Assembly: GCA_022707665.1 (NCBI GenBank)
Contig: JAKJAE010000129.1
Coordinates: 1-7,213 of the forward strand
Source of the DNA: Chloroflexota bacterium
GTDB taxonomy: Bacteria > Chloroflexota > Anaerolineae > B4-G1 > SLSP01
DNA: 7,213 nt
Reading direction: 5' to 3'
Part shown: piece after piece, positions 1 through 7,034 of the stretch
Position numbering within the stretch: position 1 is the stretch's first letter
Layout of the letters: each line of letters begins with the position of its first letter
The notes under the pieces: model-generated
What the model was told of the DNA's origin: nothing
What the model saw: the letters and a program-made list of their open reading frames with translations, nothing else
The model's database searches: none
Translations under genes and position numbers: made by a program

Positions 1-2556
1 AGTCTTCTGATCGTCCTCCCAGAGAGCGATGCCGGGGCTCCCGGTAATGGTGACTTGGCCTTCGAGGAAGATGGGAGCGTTGGTGGGCAGGACTTCGGGG
101 CGGATCGTGGTCATGTCATTCTCGTTGATGACCGGCGACTCATTCTTGTCCTGCGCGCTACTGACGTCGTCATCGTCGGTATTGACGTAGATCTCATCAC
201 TGGCGAGGTTGAAGTCGATCCCGATGACCCACAGCGTGAGTTCGGCCGAAGACGTCCCGCAGGAGCCCTTGAAGTGGTACTCGTAAGGGACGTTCCTCGA
301 CACCCGTCGCGCACGGTCATCGCCATCCACAGCGCCACCGTAGTCGGGCTCCCAGTACAGAAGCTGCGGGGGCATCGGTTCGTTCTGCACCCACGGCTCA
401 ACATAGGCGCGGACTATCGCGCCGCCGGTATCGAGGGGGTCGGCTTTGGTGATGGCCTGCGACTGGTCCATCATGTACGCCGAGTTGTTGGCGCAGTAGA
501 CGCTCAGGGCCACGACGCGGCAGACCAGGATGTAGACCGTCTCGGACTGCATCCCAAACTGCGCGGTGACGGACGTGGTCCCACTCGGGGACATGGCAAC
601 CTGGCGCTGCAGTGGATTGCCCTCAACGGGCATGCCGCCCGTCCAGATCAGTGGAATGTCGACGTCGCCGTAGACGGCGGGGGTCAGGACAGCGGTGATG
701 GTGACGTAACCGCTGTTCTGCCCGATCGCGTACTTATTCGTCTCACCAACCTGGTATGCTCCAGATACCTCGAGGCGGTCCAGGCCAGCCACAACGATCT
801 CGAACACGTCCAGGTAGGGGGCATCTCCGTTGGCGTCGTAGCAAGTCGTGTCTTTCGCAGCGACAAGCACGGTGCATCGGTTCGCGCCTGCGGTGTATGT
901 ACCTGTCGCGACGCCCCCCGTGGTCGTCGGGTTTGCAGTCGCCTGCACGCTGCCCCAGTCCTGAGCGTTCGCCGGCAGGCTCACCTGGTTGCCGTCAACG
1001 TCCCAGAGCTCCACGACCTCCCACCCGAGAGCATGGCCCGGGACGCATGTGCCTGACCCGAATCTCAGTGTCTCCTGCAGCAGCTTGCTTGAGACGCCAG
1101 TCTGCGGGATGACGGACGTCTCCGTTGGCGAGGGCTCCGAGTAGGGCAGGGCGCAGCTAACGGTTGTGGTCTGTGGATCATCGGACTGCACAGTGGCCTG
1201 GACGGTAATCGTGCATGCCTGGTCCGAGGAAGTCAGGATAACGGTGGCGCATCCGTCCGGGCCAGTGGTCGCCTGGCCCGAACTGAGCGTCGCCGGTTGC
1301 ACGACGAACTCCTGCGCGGTGATCTCGAAGGCAACGGGGACGTTGGGGGCGGGCACACCGGCGCTGAACTCGACCAGCGCAGTGATGCTGGCCTGGTGGA
1401 CGCCGTTGGGCTGATGACCCGCGCAGATCTCACCATTGCTGGACACGACGCTGGTCAGCTCCGGGCCCTCTACGTTGATGGCGAACTCGAAGGTCAGAGG
1501 GGTGCTATCCGCATTGTAGCAGTTTTGGTCTGTGGCGAGCACACGAATGGACCCCGGTAGCGTCCCCGCACAGTAGCGGCCGGCTCCCCTGCCGGTTGCA
1601 TCCGTGGGATTCGCTTCGACCTGGACATAGCCGTAGTCCTCCGAACTCGGGTCTGGCACAGGCTGCCCCTGGTCATCCTCCACTTCGCTGATGGTCCAGA
1701 GCAGGGAGTGGTCTGGCACCGGCACCGTTCCAGCGAATCTGAGGAGTTCCTGGAGGAGTTGGCTGGTTTGGGCGGCAACGGTGATCGGCGGCTCTGGGTC
1801 GGGAGCGCCTGTCGGCTTCTGAATGCTCACATTCACAGTGCCGGCGATGTCCTCAGACACGGCGGCCCGGACGGTGACGGTTCCTGGCTGGTCCGACGAG
1901 GTCAGGACCACGGAGGCCTGCCCCAGCGCATTCGTCGCCAACGGGTTTGTCGTAGACAGCGAAGCCTGTGTGACCACGTGGGCGTGCGGCAGCACCGAGA
2001 ACGTGACCGTGACCGTCTCAGGAGGGGCAGCGCCCCAGCCGTCTGTCACTGTGGCTGTGACCGACGTCTGATGTACGGCGTTCGCACGAGCGCCCGCACA
2101 GATAGAACTCTTGGCCGCGACCACTGAGATTTCGTGCCGTCTGACTTTGACGAGCATGCTATCTGTGGCAACTTTGCTCGAGACCGTACCGTCGTTGTAC
2201 CGCACGCGGACGGTCAACCTCACGGAGACCGTGTGGTATGCGGCGCCATCAGCCCACGCATACGATATGTCCATCCAATCGTCCGCGATCCCGCCGCCCC
2301 TTACCAGGTTGGCGGGAGTGTAGGACCACTCGTACTCATACTCGGGTTGGGCACTGCCCGCGAGCAGTTCCTGCTGCGTGTCTGCATCTACCGTGAAATC
2401 GGGCTCCGCCACGTACCCGAGATCGGTCTGCACCCACCCCTCGCTTGGGCCAGAGAGCGTCACGCTGGCCGAGAGCACTCCGGCATGGGCGTACAGCGGC
2501 GCACACAGGGCGATGATGGCCAGCGGTCCCCAGCACAGTGAGTTGCGACAATTCAC
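1..2556 (-). CDS. Exported multi-domain Ig-like (Big_1/invasin-type) repeat protein, 3' end outside window
   Basis: The frame is open for 852 codons from GTG at 2556-2554 to the left edge, with no stop, so the C-terminus is missing. The start is well fixed. The upstream in-frame stop is TGA at 2595-2593, no other start codon lies between, and GGGGGAG sits 5 nt before the GTG. Residues 1-25 form a signal peptide: a hydrophobic stretch about 11-22, then AHA before Gly26. Residues 26-140 look like an Ig/PKD-type beta domain. Residues 141-365 and 366-590 are two copies of one module. Its first half resembles a bacterial Ig-like domain 1, with T-V-T-x-T-V-T-D, G-Q-A and L-T-S-S-D-Q signatures. Its second half contains LLQE-x-LRF and D-x-x-CY. 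Residues 591-780 are further beta-rich segments, and an Asp-rich motif lies at 792-814. Such proteins usually act as extracellular stalks, adhesins or matrix components; that role is inferred. It lies 62 nt after the TPR gene and is probably in its operon. Confidence 0.93.
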   Translation of the reverse strand, partial: MNCRNSLCWGPLAIIALCAPLYAHAGVLSASVTLSGPSEGWVQTDLGYVAEPDFTVDADTQQELLAGSAQPEYEYEWSYTPANLVRGGGIADDWMDISYAWADGAAYHTVSVRLTVRVRYNDGTVSSKVATDSMLVKVRRHEISVVAAKSSICAGARANAVHQTSVTATVTDGWGAAPPETVTVTFSVLPHAHVVTQASLSTTNPLATNALGQASVVLTSSDQPGTVTVRAAVSEDIAGTVNVSIQKPTGAPDPEPPITVAAQTSQLLQELLRFAGTVPVPDHSLLWTISEVEDDQGQPVPDPSSEDYGYVQVEANPTDATGRGAGRYCAGTLPGSIRVLATDQNCYNADSTPLTFEFAINVEGPELTSVVSSNGEICAGHQPNGVHQASITALVEFSAGVPAPNVPVAFEITAQEFVVQPATLSSGQATTGPDGCATVILTSSDQACTITVQATVQSDDPQTTTVSCALPYSEPSPTETSVIPQTGVSSKLLQETLRFGSGTCVPGHALGWEVVELWDVDGNQVSLPANAQDWGSVQATANPTTTGGVATGTYTAGANRCTVLVAAKDTTCYDANGDAPYLDVFEIVVAGLDRLEVSGAYQVGETNKYAIGQNSGYVTITAVLTPAVYGDVDIPLIWTGGMPVEGNPLQRQVAMSPSGTTSVTAQFGMQSETVYILVCRVVALSVYCANNSAYMMDQSQAITKADPLDTGGAIVRAYVEPWVQNEPMPPQLLYWEPDYGGAVDGDDRARRVSRNVPYEYHFKGSCGTSSAELTLWVIGIDFNLASDEIYVNTDDDDVSSAQDKNESPVINENDMTTIRPEVLPTNAPIFLEGQVTITGSPGIALWEDDQKT
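115..183 (-). other. Asp-rich, possible Ca2+-binding motif in the Ig-like protein
   Basis: Residues 792-814 contain N-T-D-D-D-D, then a D-K-N-E stretch and N-E-N-D. From memory, large exported proteins of environmental bacteria often carry an N-x-DDD-x-G-x-G-x-x-D ... E-x-D segment followed by a beta-rich domain ending in a V-x-x-W-x-x-x-x-K-T/G pattern. The last residues of this window (L-W-E-D-D-Q-K-T) fit that. Metal binding is inferred from acidity only; the glycines of a canonical dockerin or EF-hand-like loop are missing. Confidence 0.45.
787..2136 (-). repeat. Two tandem copies of a 225-residue Ig-type module
   Basis: Copy A is residues 141-365 (nt 2136-1462) and copy B residues 366-590 (nt 1461-787) of the Ig-like protein. 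Landmarks fall at a constant offset: ICAG at 152 and 377, SSDQ at 220 and 443, LLQE-x-LRF at 267 and 492, and CY(N/D)A at 346 and 572. Offsets are 223-226 residues. Divergence is well beyond the landmarks, so this is an old domain duplication, not a recent DNA repeat. Confidence 0.88.
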
Positions 2557-2561
2557 GGCGA

Positions 2562-2568
2562 CTCCCCC
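2562..2568 (-). promoter_or_regulatory. Ribosome binding site for the GTG start at 2556
   Basis: GGGGGAG on the minus strand, 5 nt before the GTG codon. It decides the start, because the gene has no ATG before the signal peptide. It lies in the 62-nt spacer (2557-2618) after the TPR stop codon. No hairpin plus T-run is visible in that spacer, which supports co-transcription. Confidence 0.75.
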
Positions 2569-2618
2569 AGGACGTCCGTTGTGGTCGCTACGTCAGGCTC
2601 AGACCTCAAATGCGCCGT

Positions 2619-5600
2619 CTATTGCTTCCCACGACACTCCTCGATCATGCGAGCTACGAGTTGGTTCTCGCCGTGTTCTTCCTGGTACTTGGTCAGCAGT
2701 TCATTCGCCTGACCACGAGAGCCGTGCGCCAGCAGCGCTCCCGCCAAGTCAAGCAGGCCGCTTCGGACGATGCTCGCATACTTGCGTTCTCCGCCATGTC
2801 GCGATAGCCCCTCGAAGGTGCGGACCGCATCATCCATCGGCGCGGCTGTCTCGAGTTGGGCCCGCAGCAATCGCCATTGCAGGAGCGGAAGTACCTCATC
2901 GCTCGGGCTCAGCCGCATGGCTCTGTCCAGCAGTTCACGGCCAGCAACTGCGTCGCCGAGACGCCCAACGGCACCTGCCGCCGCCATCAGCACGTGCGCT
3001 TCCTCTGTAGCGGCCGCCGAGCGTCCTTCGAGAAGGCTGAAAGCGCGGACCTTGGCATAGGAGCTGATGTGGGCGGCGTCACTCAACACGACCTCGCGCA
3101 ACTGCCCTATAGCACGCTCCTGGACAGGCTCGGACTCGATGGCTATCAGACGGGCATCCCAGATCCGGCTCAGACGATCCTGCCCCGGCGGACAATGCGC
3201 GCGATGCGAGCGGGCGGAAGTACTCCGCCTGGTGACCTCGTTTCCGGACAGTGCCTGCGCAACGGACCCGTAGACCTCGATCTTGCGGTCTGGGTATGCC
3301 TGCCCCAACAAAGCCAGGTAGTCGTCGAAGGCCCCGGCTGACCCACGGTGGTCGCCTACGAGCCGGTAGCATTCGCTGAGCATCCAGGCCACGAGGGCGC
3401 TGTCCCGGGTGGTCGCTGGATCGGCCCCACGTGGCGTCAGGTCCCCGCGCGCCCCCTCAAGGTCCCGAACCAGCGCTGTGACAGCGATGCGATCACGAAG
3501 CACGCCGGAAGCGTTGCCTTCCATCTCGCGTGACATGGCATTGTAGGCTTCCGCCAGTTGGCGGGTCGGTCCGCTCTCGCCGGCAAGCATAGGGCACGGC
3601 CCGGGCCGCAGCGGGGTCAACTCGTCCAGGAAGACGCCGGCCAGAATGGTGTTCTCGCTCAGGTTCCGCCAGATACGGACATTGAGTTCGAGCGGGCCTG
3701 ACACCGCGAACCGCTTGTAGACGCCGCCGCCGAAGTCGGCCACATCACTGATGGCAACCAGTGACCCGCGGCCATCGTTCAGGGCAATCGTGTAGCGCCG
3801 ATTCGGCTCGTAGTAGTTGGAGTCGTTCACGAAGTACAGACTGAGCACGCTCGTGCCACGAGGAATGTCGACCGACAACAACAGGTCGGGCCCAGCGCCC
3901 AGCGCGCGCTGCTCCCCGAAGTCGTCTCTGTTGGCAGGCACGCGCGCCCGGCGGACGGGGTCCCATAGCGCCGCGGGATCATTGCTGGTCGCGGAAGAGA
4001 CCCACAGGCGACCGGGCTCGTCCGGATCCGTCGTCGCGAATGAGCAACGGAAACCGTCGCCGACGCCGCTTTCGCGGTCCAGCACGTAGTTCTGCGCGCA
4101 CAGCGTGTAGTGTCGTCCCCCGTACCCCATCGCCCAGTCGCCCCGGGTCGTCCTGTCGTCAGACAACGCGACCACCCTCTCCCCCAGTGCACAAGGGGCG
4201 CCCGCGATGACTTCGATCCGCTCCAGGGCGTACCGCGCCCGGCACCACTGCCAGACGTCGGGAGTGCGGCCGAGCACCGACTGATACCGCTCGCGGGCCA
4301 CAGGGAAACGGCCGCAGAGCTCCGCGCACTCAGCAAGGCGTTCAGCGAGGTCTGCCGCAATGGCGGATGCAGAGTCGGCGCGGGAAAGGGCACTCAGCGC
4401 CTCCGTCAACTCCGCCTCTGCGGAACTCATGTCTCCCAGGTCCATGTGGGCGCGTGCACGAAGGCCCACGCAGCGGCCGGTGATGCTGGGAAGCGTGCAG
4501 GTGACACCCTCGAGCGTCGCCAGGGCCGCGCCTGGTGCCCCTTTGCGCCGCTGCTCCTCGCCCAGGGCGAGGCGGCACAGGTCGGCGTACAGCCCTTGCG
4601 GGGCCTGGGAGAGGCAGCCCTGCCACTGCTCGCAAGACGCGTCGAGGCTGAGTCCAAATGTCGCGGAGAGGGCTGCATGCCACCGCCGCGCGAATGCGGC
4701 GGCGGGCTCCCGACCCAGACGAAATCCGGGATCCAGGAGCTTCTGGCACTCGTCCAGACCATCGATGCATTGCTCAATGAGATCCAGCGGGGGCGCCCCC
4801 GCCACCTCATCCAGACACTCCTGATTGCGCACGAGTTGCGCCCGATTGCTGAAGCACCTGTCCGCGCCGGTCTCGAGCGCTTCCACGTAGAGTTCGCGGG
4901 CCAGCCACGGCTCTCCAGACAGGCGCATGAGATCAGCGGCGTACACCAGCAACTCGCGCCGGTAGGGCGACTGGCCATCACTGTGCGCTAGCCACACCAG
5001 CTCGCCGGCAGCACTCCCACTTGCCTTCTGTGCGTCAATGCCGCCCATCCCGCTGGCTTCGGCGAGACGCTGGGAGACAACGCGCGACCGCGTGTACCGG
5101 TAGAGATCCACGCACTCGCGCATTGTGTCAGGCTCATCAGGCCACCTCCTCAGCGCCTCATAGAGAGCCCTTAGCGCAGCGGCCTCGTCCCCAGACCCCA
5201 GTCGGGCTTTGGCCAGCCACAGATGGTGGGCCGGCACGTCGCCGCTGATTTCCACCAGGAACTCCAGGATCGGGATCGCCTGCTCGCCCCGCCCGATCTC
5301 GATGCAGGCGGCTCCGACGAAGAGCAGTTCGCCTGGCTGCAGGGCCTTCCAGTCGTTGCCCTCCGCGTACTTCGCCAACAGTTCCTGATGGGTCCGCAAC
5401 TCGGCTGTCCGTCCCTGCTGCACAAGCAGGTGGTATAGGCGGGTCCGCATCCTCAGGTTCCCGGGGTCGCCGGTCAGAAGCTCCTCTATCGCCAGGATCG
5501 CCCCGTCCGTCTGGCCCTGGGCTGATCGGGCGTCAACGAGGGCAGACACCACATTTTCGTCGTGAGGAGCAAGCGCACCAGCCGCTTCGTACTCGCGCCG

Positions 5601-6716
5601 CGCAGACCCGGCATTTCCCGTCGCTTCGTGCGCCCTGGCCAGCCACAGTCGGTGATGGGCCAACTTCGGCGCTTCCTGCACGACATCCTCAAGTACCGGC
5701 AATGCTTCATCCGGCCGACCCGTATCGATGCAAGCGGCTCCCAGGAAGAGCTTTTCTTCGGTGCTCAAGGCCCGCCAGCCGTTGCCAGATCCCCAGGCGG
5801 CGAGCATCTGCTGTTGTCGCCGTAGTTCGTCAACCTCGCCTTGGCCTTGCAGGTGCTTGATCAAGGACACCCGTTGTGCCACCATGTCTGGCCTCAACTG
5901 GAGCAGGTGATCCACTGCCTCAACCGCCGTCTCATCGCTGTGCTCGAGGCTGAACTCAGCGAACCAGAGGGCGACCGAGGCATCCTCCGGCGCCAGGTCG
6001 ATAGCCTTGCGGACGTGCGCGATGGCCTGCTCAACCTGCCCGCTCTCCGCTTCAGCACGTCCCAGCCAGAACCACACAGATGAGGAATCGGGGGCACTAC
6101 TGGCGGCAGCCCTCATCACCTTCACGCCGTCGTCGGCCCGTCCCGTCTCGACGCAGGCAGCCCCGATATGGAGCAGGTCTGGCGCGGACCGCTGGGCGAA
6201 GTCACCTGAGGCAAAGCTGGCAATCTCGCGGAACTCCGCCGATGCCTGCTGCTCCTGGCCAGAAGCCCGCAGCAGATTCGCATACATCGTCCGCTGCACT
6301 ATCCAGTCGGGATGTGGGCCACACAACAACCGGAACGCCGCAGCACCAGCTGAGAACCGCTCGTTGCGGACGAAGAACGCGAACGCGCTCTGGCATCGCT
6401 CGTGGGATTCCGCGCCCAATGCAAGAGCACGCATGTGGGCCGCCTGTGCGTTGGTCAGGTCGCCGGCCTGCTCCTGGGCGCTTGCCAGTGCGTCCCACGC
6501 GGGGGCCACCGAAGGGAACTGCCCGCAGACGGCTTGCAGGGCCGCTATTCCTTCTCGGGATCTTTCGTCGGCGATCAACTGCTGGGCGGCTTCGATCTGC
6601 TCGGAGACTTCGCTCTGAGGGGTGTTGAGAACAGCCTGGTCCTGGGCAGCGACAGTCTGCCCAACCACCACCAGTAACAGGACCAGCTGTGCCGACCGAC
6701 GTGCGTGCCGTGACAT
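2619..6716 (-). CDS. Large exported TPR protein with an internal beta-sandwich-type domain
   Basis: Complete 1365-residue frame, ATG at 6716-6714 to TAG at 2621-2619. GGAGG lies 5 nt before the ATG. Residues 1-24 form a signal peptide: RHARR, a Leu/Val core at 11-18, and VAA before Gln25. Residues 35-840 are helical TPR or TPR-like repeats. The clearest are 213-246 (W-x-x-L-G-x-A ... G-x-x-x-x-A ... A-P), 354-387 and 496-529. Residues 141-540 are arranged in three long super-repeats. About 840-1035 is a beta-rich domain, and 1050-1365 is again helical and TPR-like. There are 26 cysteines, many for a TPR protein, which suits an oxidising extracytoplasmic location. TPR arrays bind protein partners; no catalytic motif was seen. 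A scaffold or assembly role in the envelope is inferred, perhaps for the Ig-like protein encoded just downstream. The whole protein matches no family I can name. Confidence 0.95.
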   Translation of the reverse strand: MSRHARRSAQLVLLLVVVGQTVAAQDQAVLNTPQSEVSEQIEAAQQLIADERSREGIAALQAVCGQFPSVAPAWDALASAQEQAGDLTNAQAAHMRALALGAESHERCQSAFAFFVRNERFSAGAAAFRLLCGPHPDWIVQRTMYANLLRASGQEQQASAEFREIASFASGDFAQRSAPDLLHIGAACVETGRADDGVKVMRAAASSAPDSSSVWFWLGRAEAESGQVEQAIAHVRKAIDLAPEDASVALWFAEFSLEHSDETAVEAVDHLLQLRPDMVAQRVSLIKHLQGQGEVDELRRQQQMLAAWGSGNGWRALSTEEKLFLGAACIDTGRPDEALPVLEDVVQEAPKLAHHRLWLARAHEATGNAGSARREYEAAGALAPHDENVVSALVDARSAQGQTDGAILAIEELLTGDPGNLRMRTRLYHLLVQQGRTAELRTHQELLAKYAEGNDWKALQPGELLFVGAACIEIGRGEQAIPILEFLVEISGDVPAHHLWLAKARLGSGDEAAALRALYEALRRWPDEPDTMRECVDLYRYTRSRVVSQRLAEASGMGGIDAQKASGSAAGELVWLAHSDGQSPYRRELLVYAADLMRLSGEPWLARELYVEALETGADRCFSNRAQLVRNQECLDEVAGAPPLDLIEQCIDGLDECQKLLDPGFRLGREPAAAFARRWHAALSATFGLSLDASCEQWQGCLSQAPQGLYADLCRLALGEEQRRKGAPGAALATLEGVTCTLPSITGRCVGLRARAHMDLGDMSSAEAELTEALSALSRADSASAIAADLAERLAECAELCGRFPVARERYQSVLGRTPDVWQWCRARYALERIEVIAGAPCALGERVVALSDDRTTRGDWAMGYGGRHYTLCAQNYVLDRESGVGDGFRCSFATTDPDEPGRLWVSSATSNDPAALWDPVRRARVPANRDDFGEQRALGAGPDLLLSVDIPRGTSVLSLYFVNDSNYYEPNRRYTIALNDGRGSLVAISDVADFGGGVYKRFAVSGPLELNVRIWRNLSENTILAGVFLDELTPLRPGPCPMLAGESGPTRQLAEAYNAMSREMEGNASGVLRDRIAVTALVRDLEGARGDLTPRGADPATTRDSALVAWMLSECYRLVGDHRGSAGAFDDYLALLGQAYPDRKIEVYGSVAQALSGNEVTRRSTSARSHRAHCPPGQDRLSRIWDARLIAIESEPVQERAIGQLREVVLSDAAHISSYAKVRAFSLLEGRSAAATEEAHVLMAAAGAVGRLGDAVAGRELLDRAMRLSPSDEVLPLLQWRLLRAQLETAAPMDDAVRTFEGLSRHGGERKYASIVRSGLLDLAGALLAHGSRGQANELLTKYQEEHGENQLVARMIEECRGKQ
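3612..4199 (-). other. Internal beta-sandwich-type domain of the TPR protein
   Basis: Residues about 840-1035 separate two TPR-like blocks and switch from helical to strand-rich composition. Landmarks are D-D-R-T-T-R-G-D-W (853-861) followed by Y-G-G (865-867), L-Y-F-V-N-D (960-965), F-G-G-G-V-Y (995-1000) and I-L-A-G-V-F-L-D (1024-1031). From memory, this T-x-G-x-W-x-x-x-Y-G ... LYxVD ... GGVY ... LSGxFxD order recurs in a jelly-roll, carbohydrate-binding-like domain in large exported proteins of environmental bacteria. A glycan- or ligand-binding role is plausible but not shown. Compared with that pattern, the stretch 885-945 looks like a long loop or insertion. Confidence 0.55.
5097..6296 (-). 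repeat. Three tandem ~141-residue TPR super-repeats
   Basis: Residues about 141-280, 281-422 and 423-540 of the TPR protein align with one another. The signature G-A-A-C-(V/I)-(E/D)-x-G-R starts at residues 185, 326 and 468 (GAAC codons at nt 6164-6153, 5741-5730 and 5315-5304), a period of 141-142. Each copy also has an upstream helix ending in Q-G or S-G (Gly153, 293, 435) and a following W-(F/L)-W-L or L-W-L-A TPR helix. The DNA around the GAAC codons is visibly similar too. The third copy decays after about residue 540. Confidence 0.88.
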
Positions 6717-6721
6717 GGCAG

Positions 6722-6726
6722 CCTCC
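6722..6726 (-). promoter_or_regulatory. Ribosome binding site of the TPR gene
   Basis: GGAGG on the minus strand, 5 nt before the ATG at 6716-6714. Together with the signal peptide directly after that ATG, it supports this start. Confidence 0.75.
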
Positions 6727-6802
6727 GGACCTTCGCGTGTGGGTCCAGCTTCCTGCCCTGCGTGTTACACGGTCCGATGCATCCTCCGCCCGCCTCCGTT
6801 TC

Positions 6803-6826
6803 CCGTCGAGGCCTGCGGCCCGACGG
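6803..6826 (-). promoter_or_regulatory. Leader hairpin 2, GC-rich
   Basis: Ten-pair stem: CCGTCG/CGACGG closing GGCC/GGCC around a 3-nt loop, with a single bulged U in the minus-strand RNA. It lies 87 nt before the TPR start codon. No T-run follows. It could be a leader RNA structure affecting stability or translation, but I match it to no known riboswitch class. Confidence 0.45.
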
Positions 6827-6924
6827 TGATGAAGCAGAGGAGCGAGGGGATGCTCGCCGGTGTGGAAGCTGCGGGGGCATTCTGGCAGCCGTTGAGGCGG
6901 CCCCCTGCAAGCAACCAAAGAACC

Positions 6925-6955
6925 CACGTATTCACCGGATGGGCGGATGAACGTG
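6925..6955 (-). promoter_or_regulatory. Leader hairpin 1
   Basis: Inverted repeat of 11 pairs in three blocks: CACG/CGTG, TTCA/TGAA and CCG/CGG, with a 2-nt bulge, a 1-nt bulge and a 6-nt loop. It lies in the presumed 5' leader, about 210 nt before the start codon. No T-run follows in the direction of transcription, so it is not a simple intrinsic terminator. Confidence 0.45.
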
Positions 6956-6985
6956 AGCTGATGGGATACTGAGACTGGGTTGGCT

Positions 6986-6999
6986 GGGATTGTGATCCC
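6986..6999 (-). promoter_or_regulatory. Small leader hairpin near the 5' end
   Basis: GGGAT and ATCCC form a 5-bp stem around a 4-nt loop. It sits about 30-40 nt downstream of the predicted transcription start and next to the 10-bp palindrome CCCCGCGGGG at 7002-7011. It is short enough to arise by chance, so its meaning is uncertain. Confidence 0.25.
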
Positions 7000-7034
7000 C
7001 TCCCCGCGGGGACAACTCCAACGAATTGTGACCA

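Noticed and set aside
55..1056. Plus-strand open frame of 333 codons
   Set aside because: It lies opposite the Ig-like gene, has no signal, domain or ribosome binding site I can see, and reads as an Arg/Val/Asp/His-rich shadow. The minus frame has a signal peptide, domain repeats and Ig signatures.
2557..2618. Gap between the two genes examined for a terminator or separate promoter
   Set aside because: No stem with a T-run and no convincing -35/-10 pair was seen. It holds only the ribosome binding site for the downstream gene.
4110..4991. Plus-strand open frame of 293 codons
   Set aside because: Shadow of the TPR gene. The opposite strand encodes continuous TPR and beta-domain sequence here.
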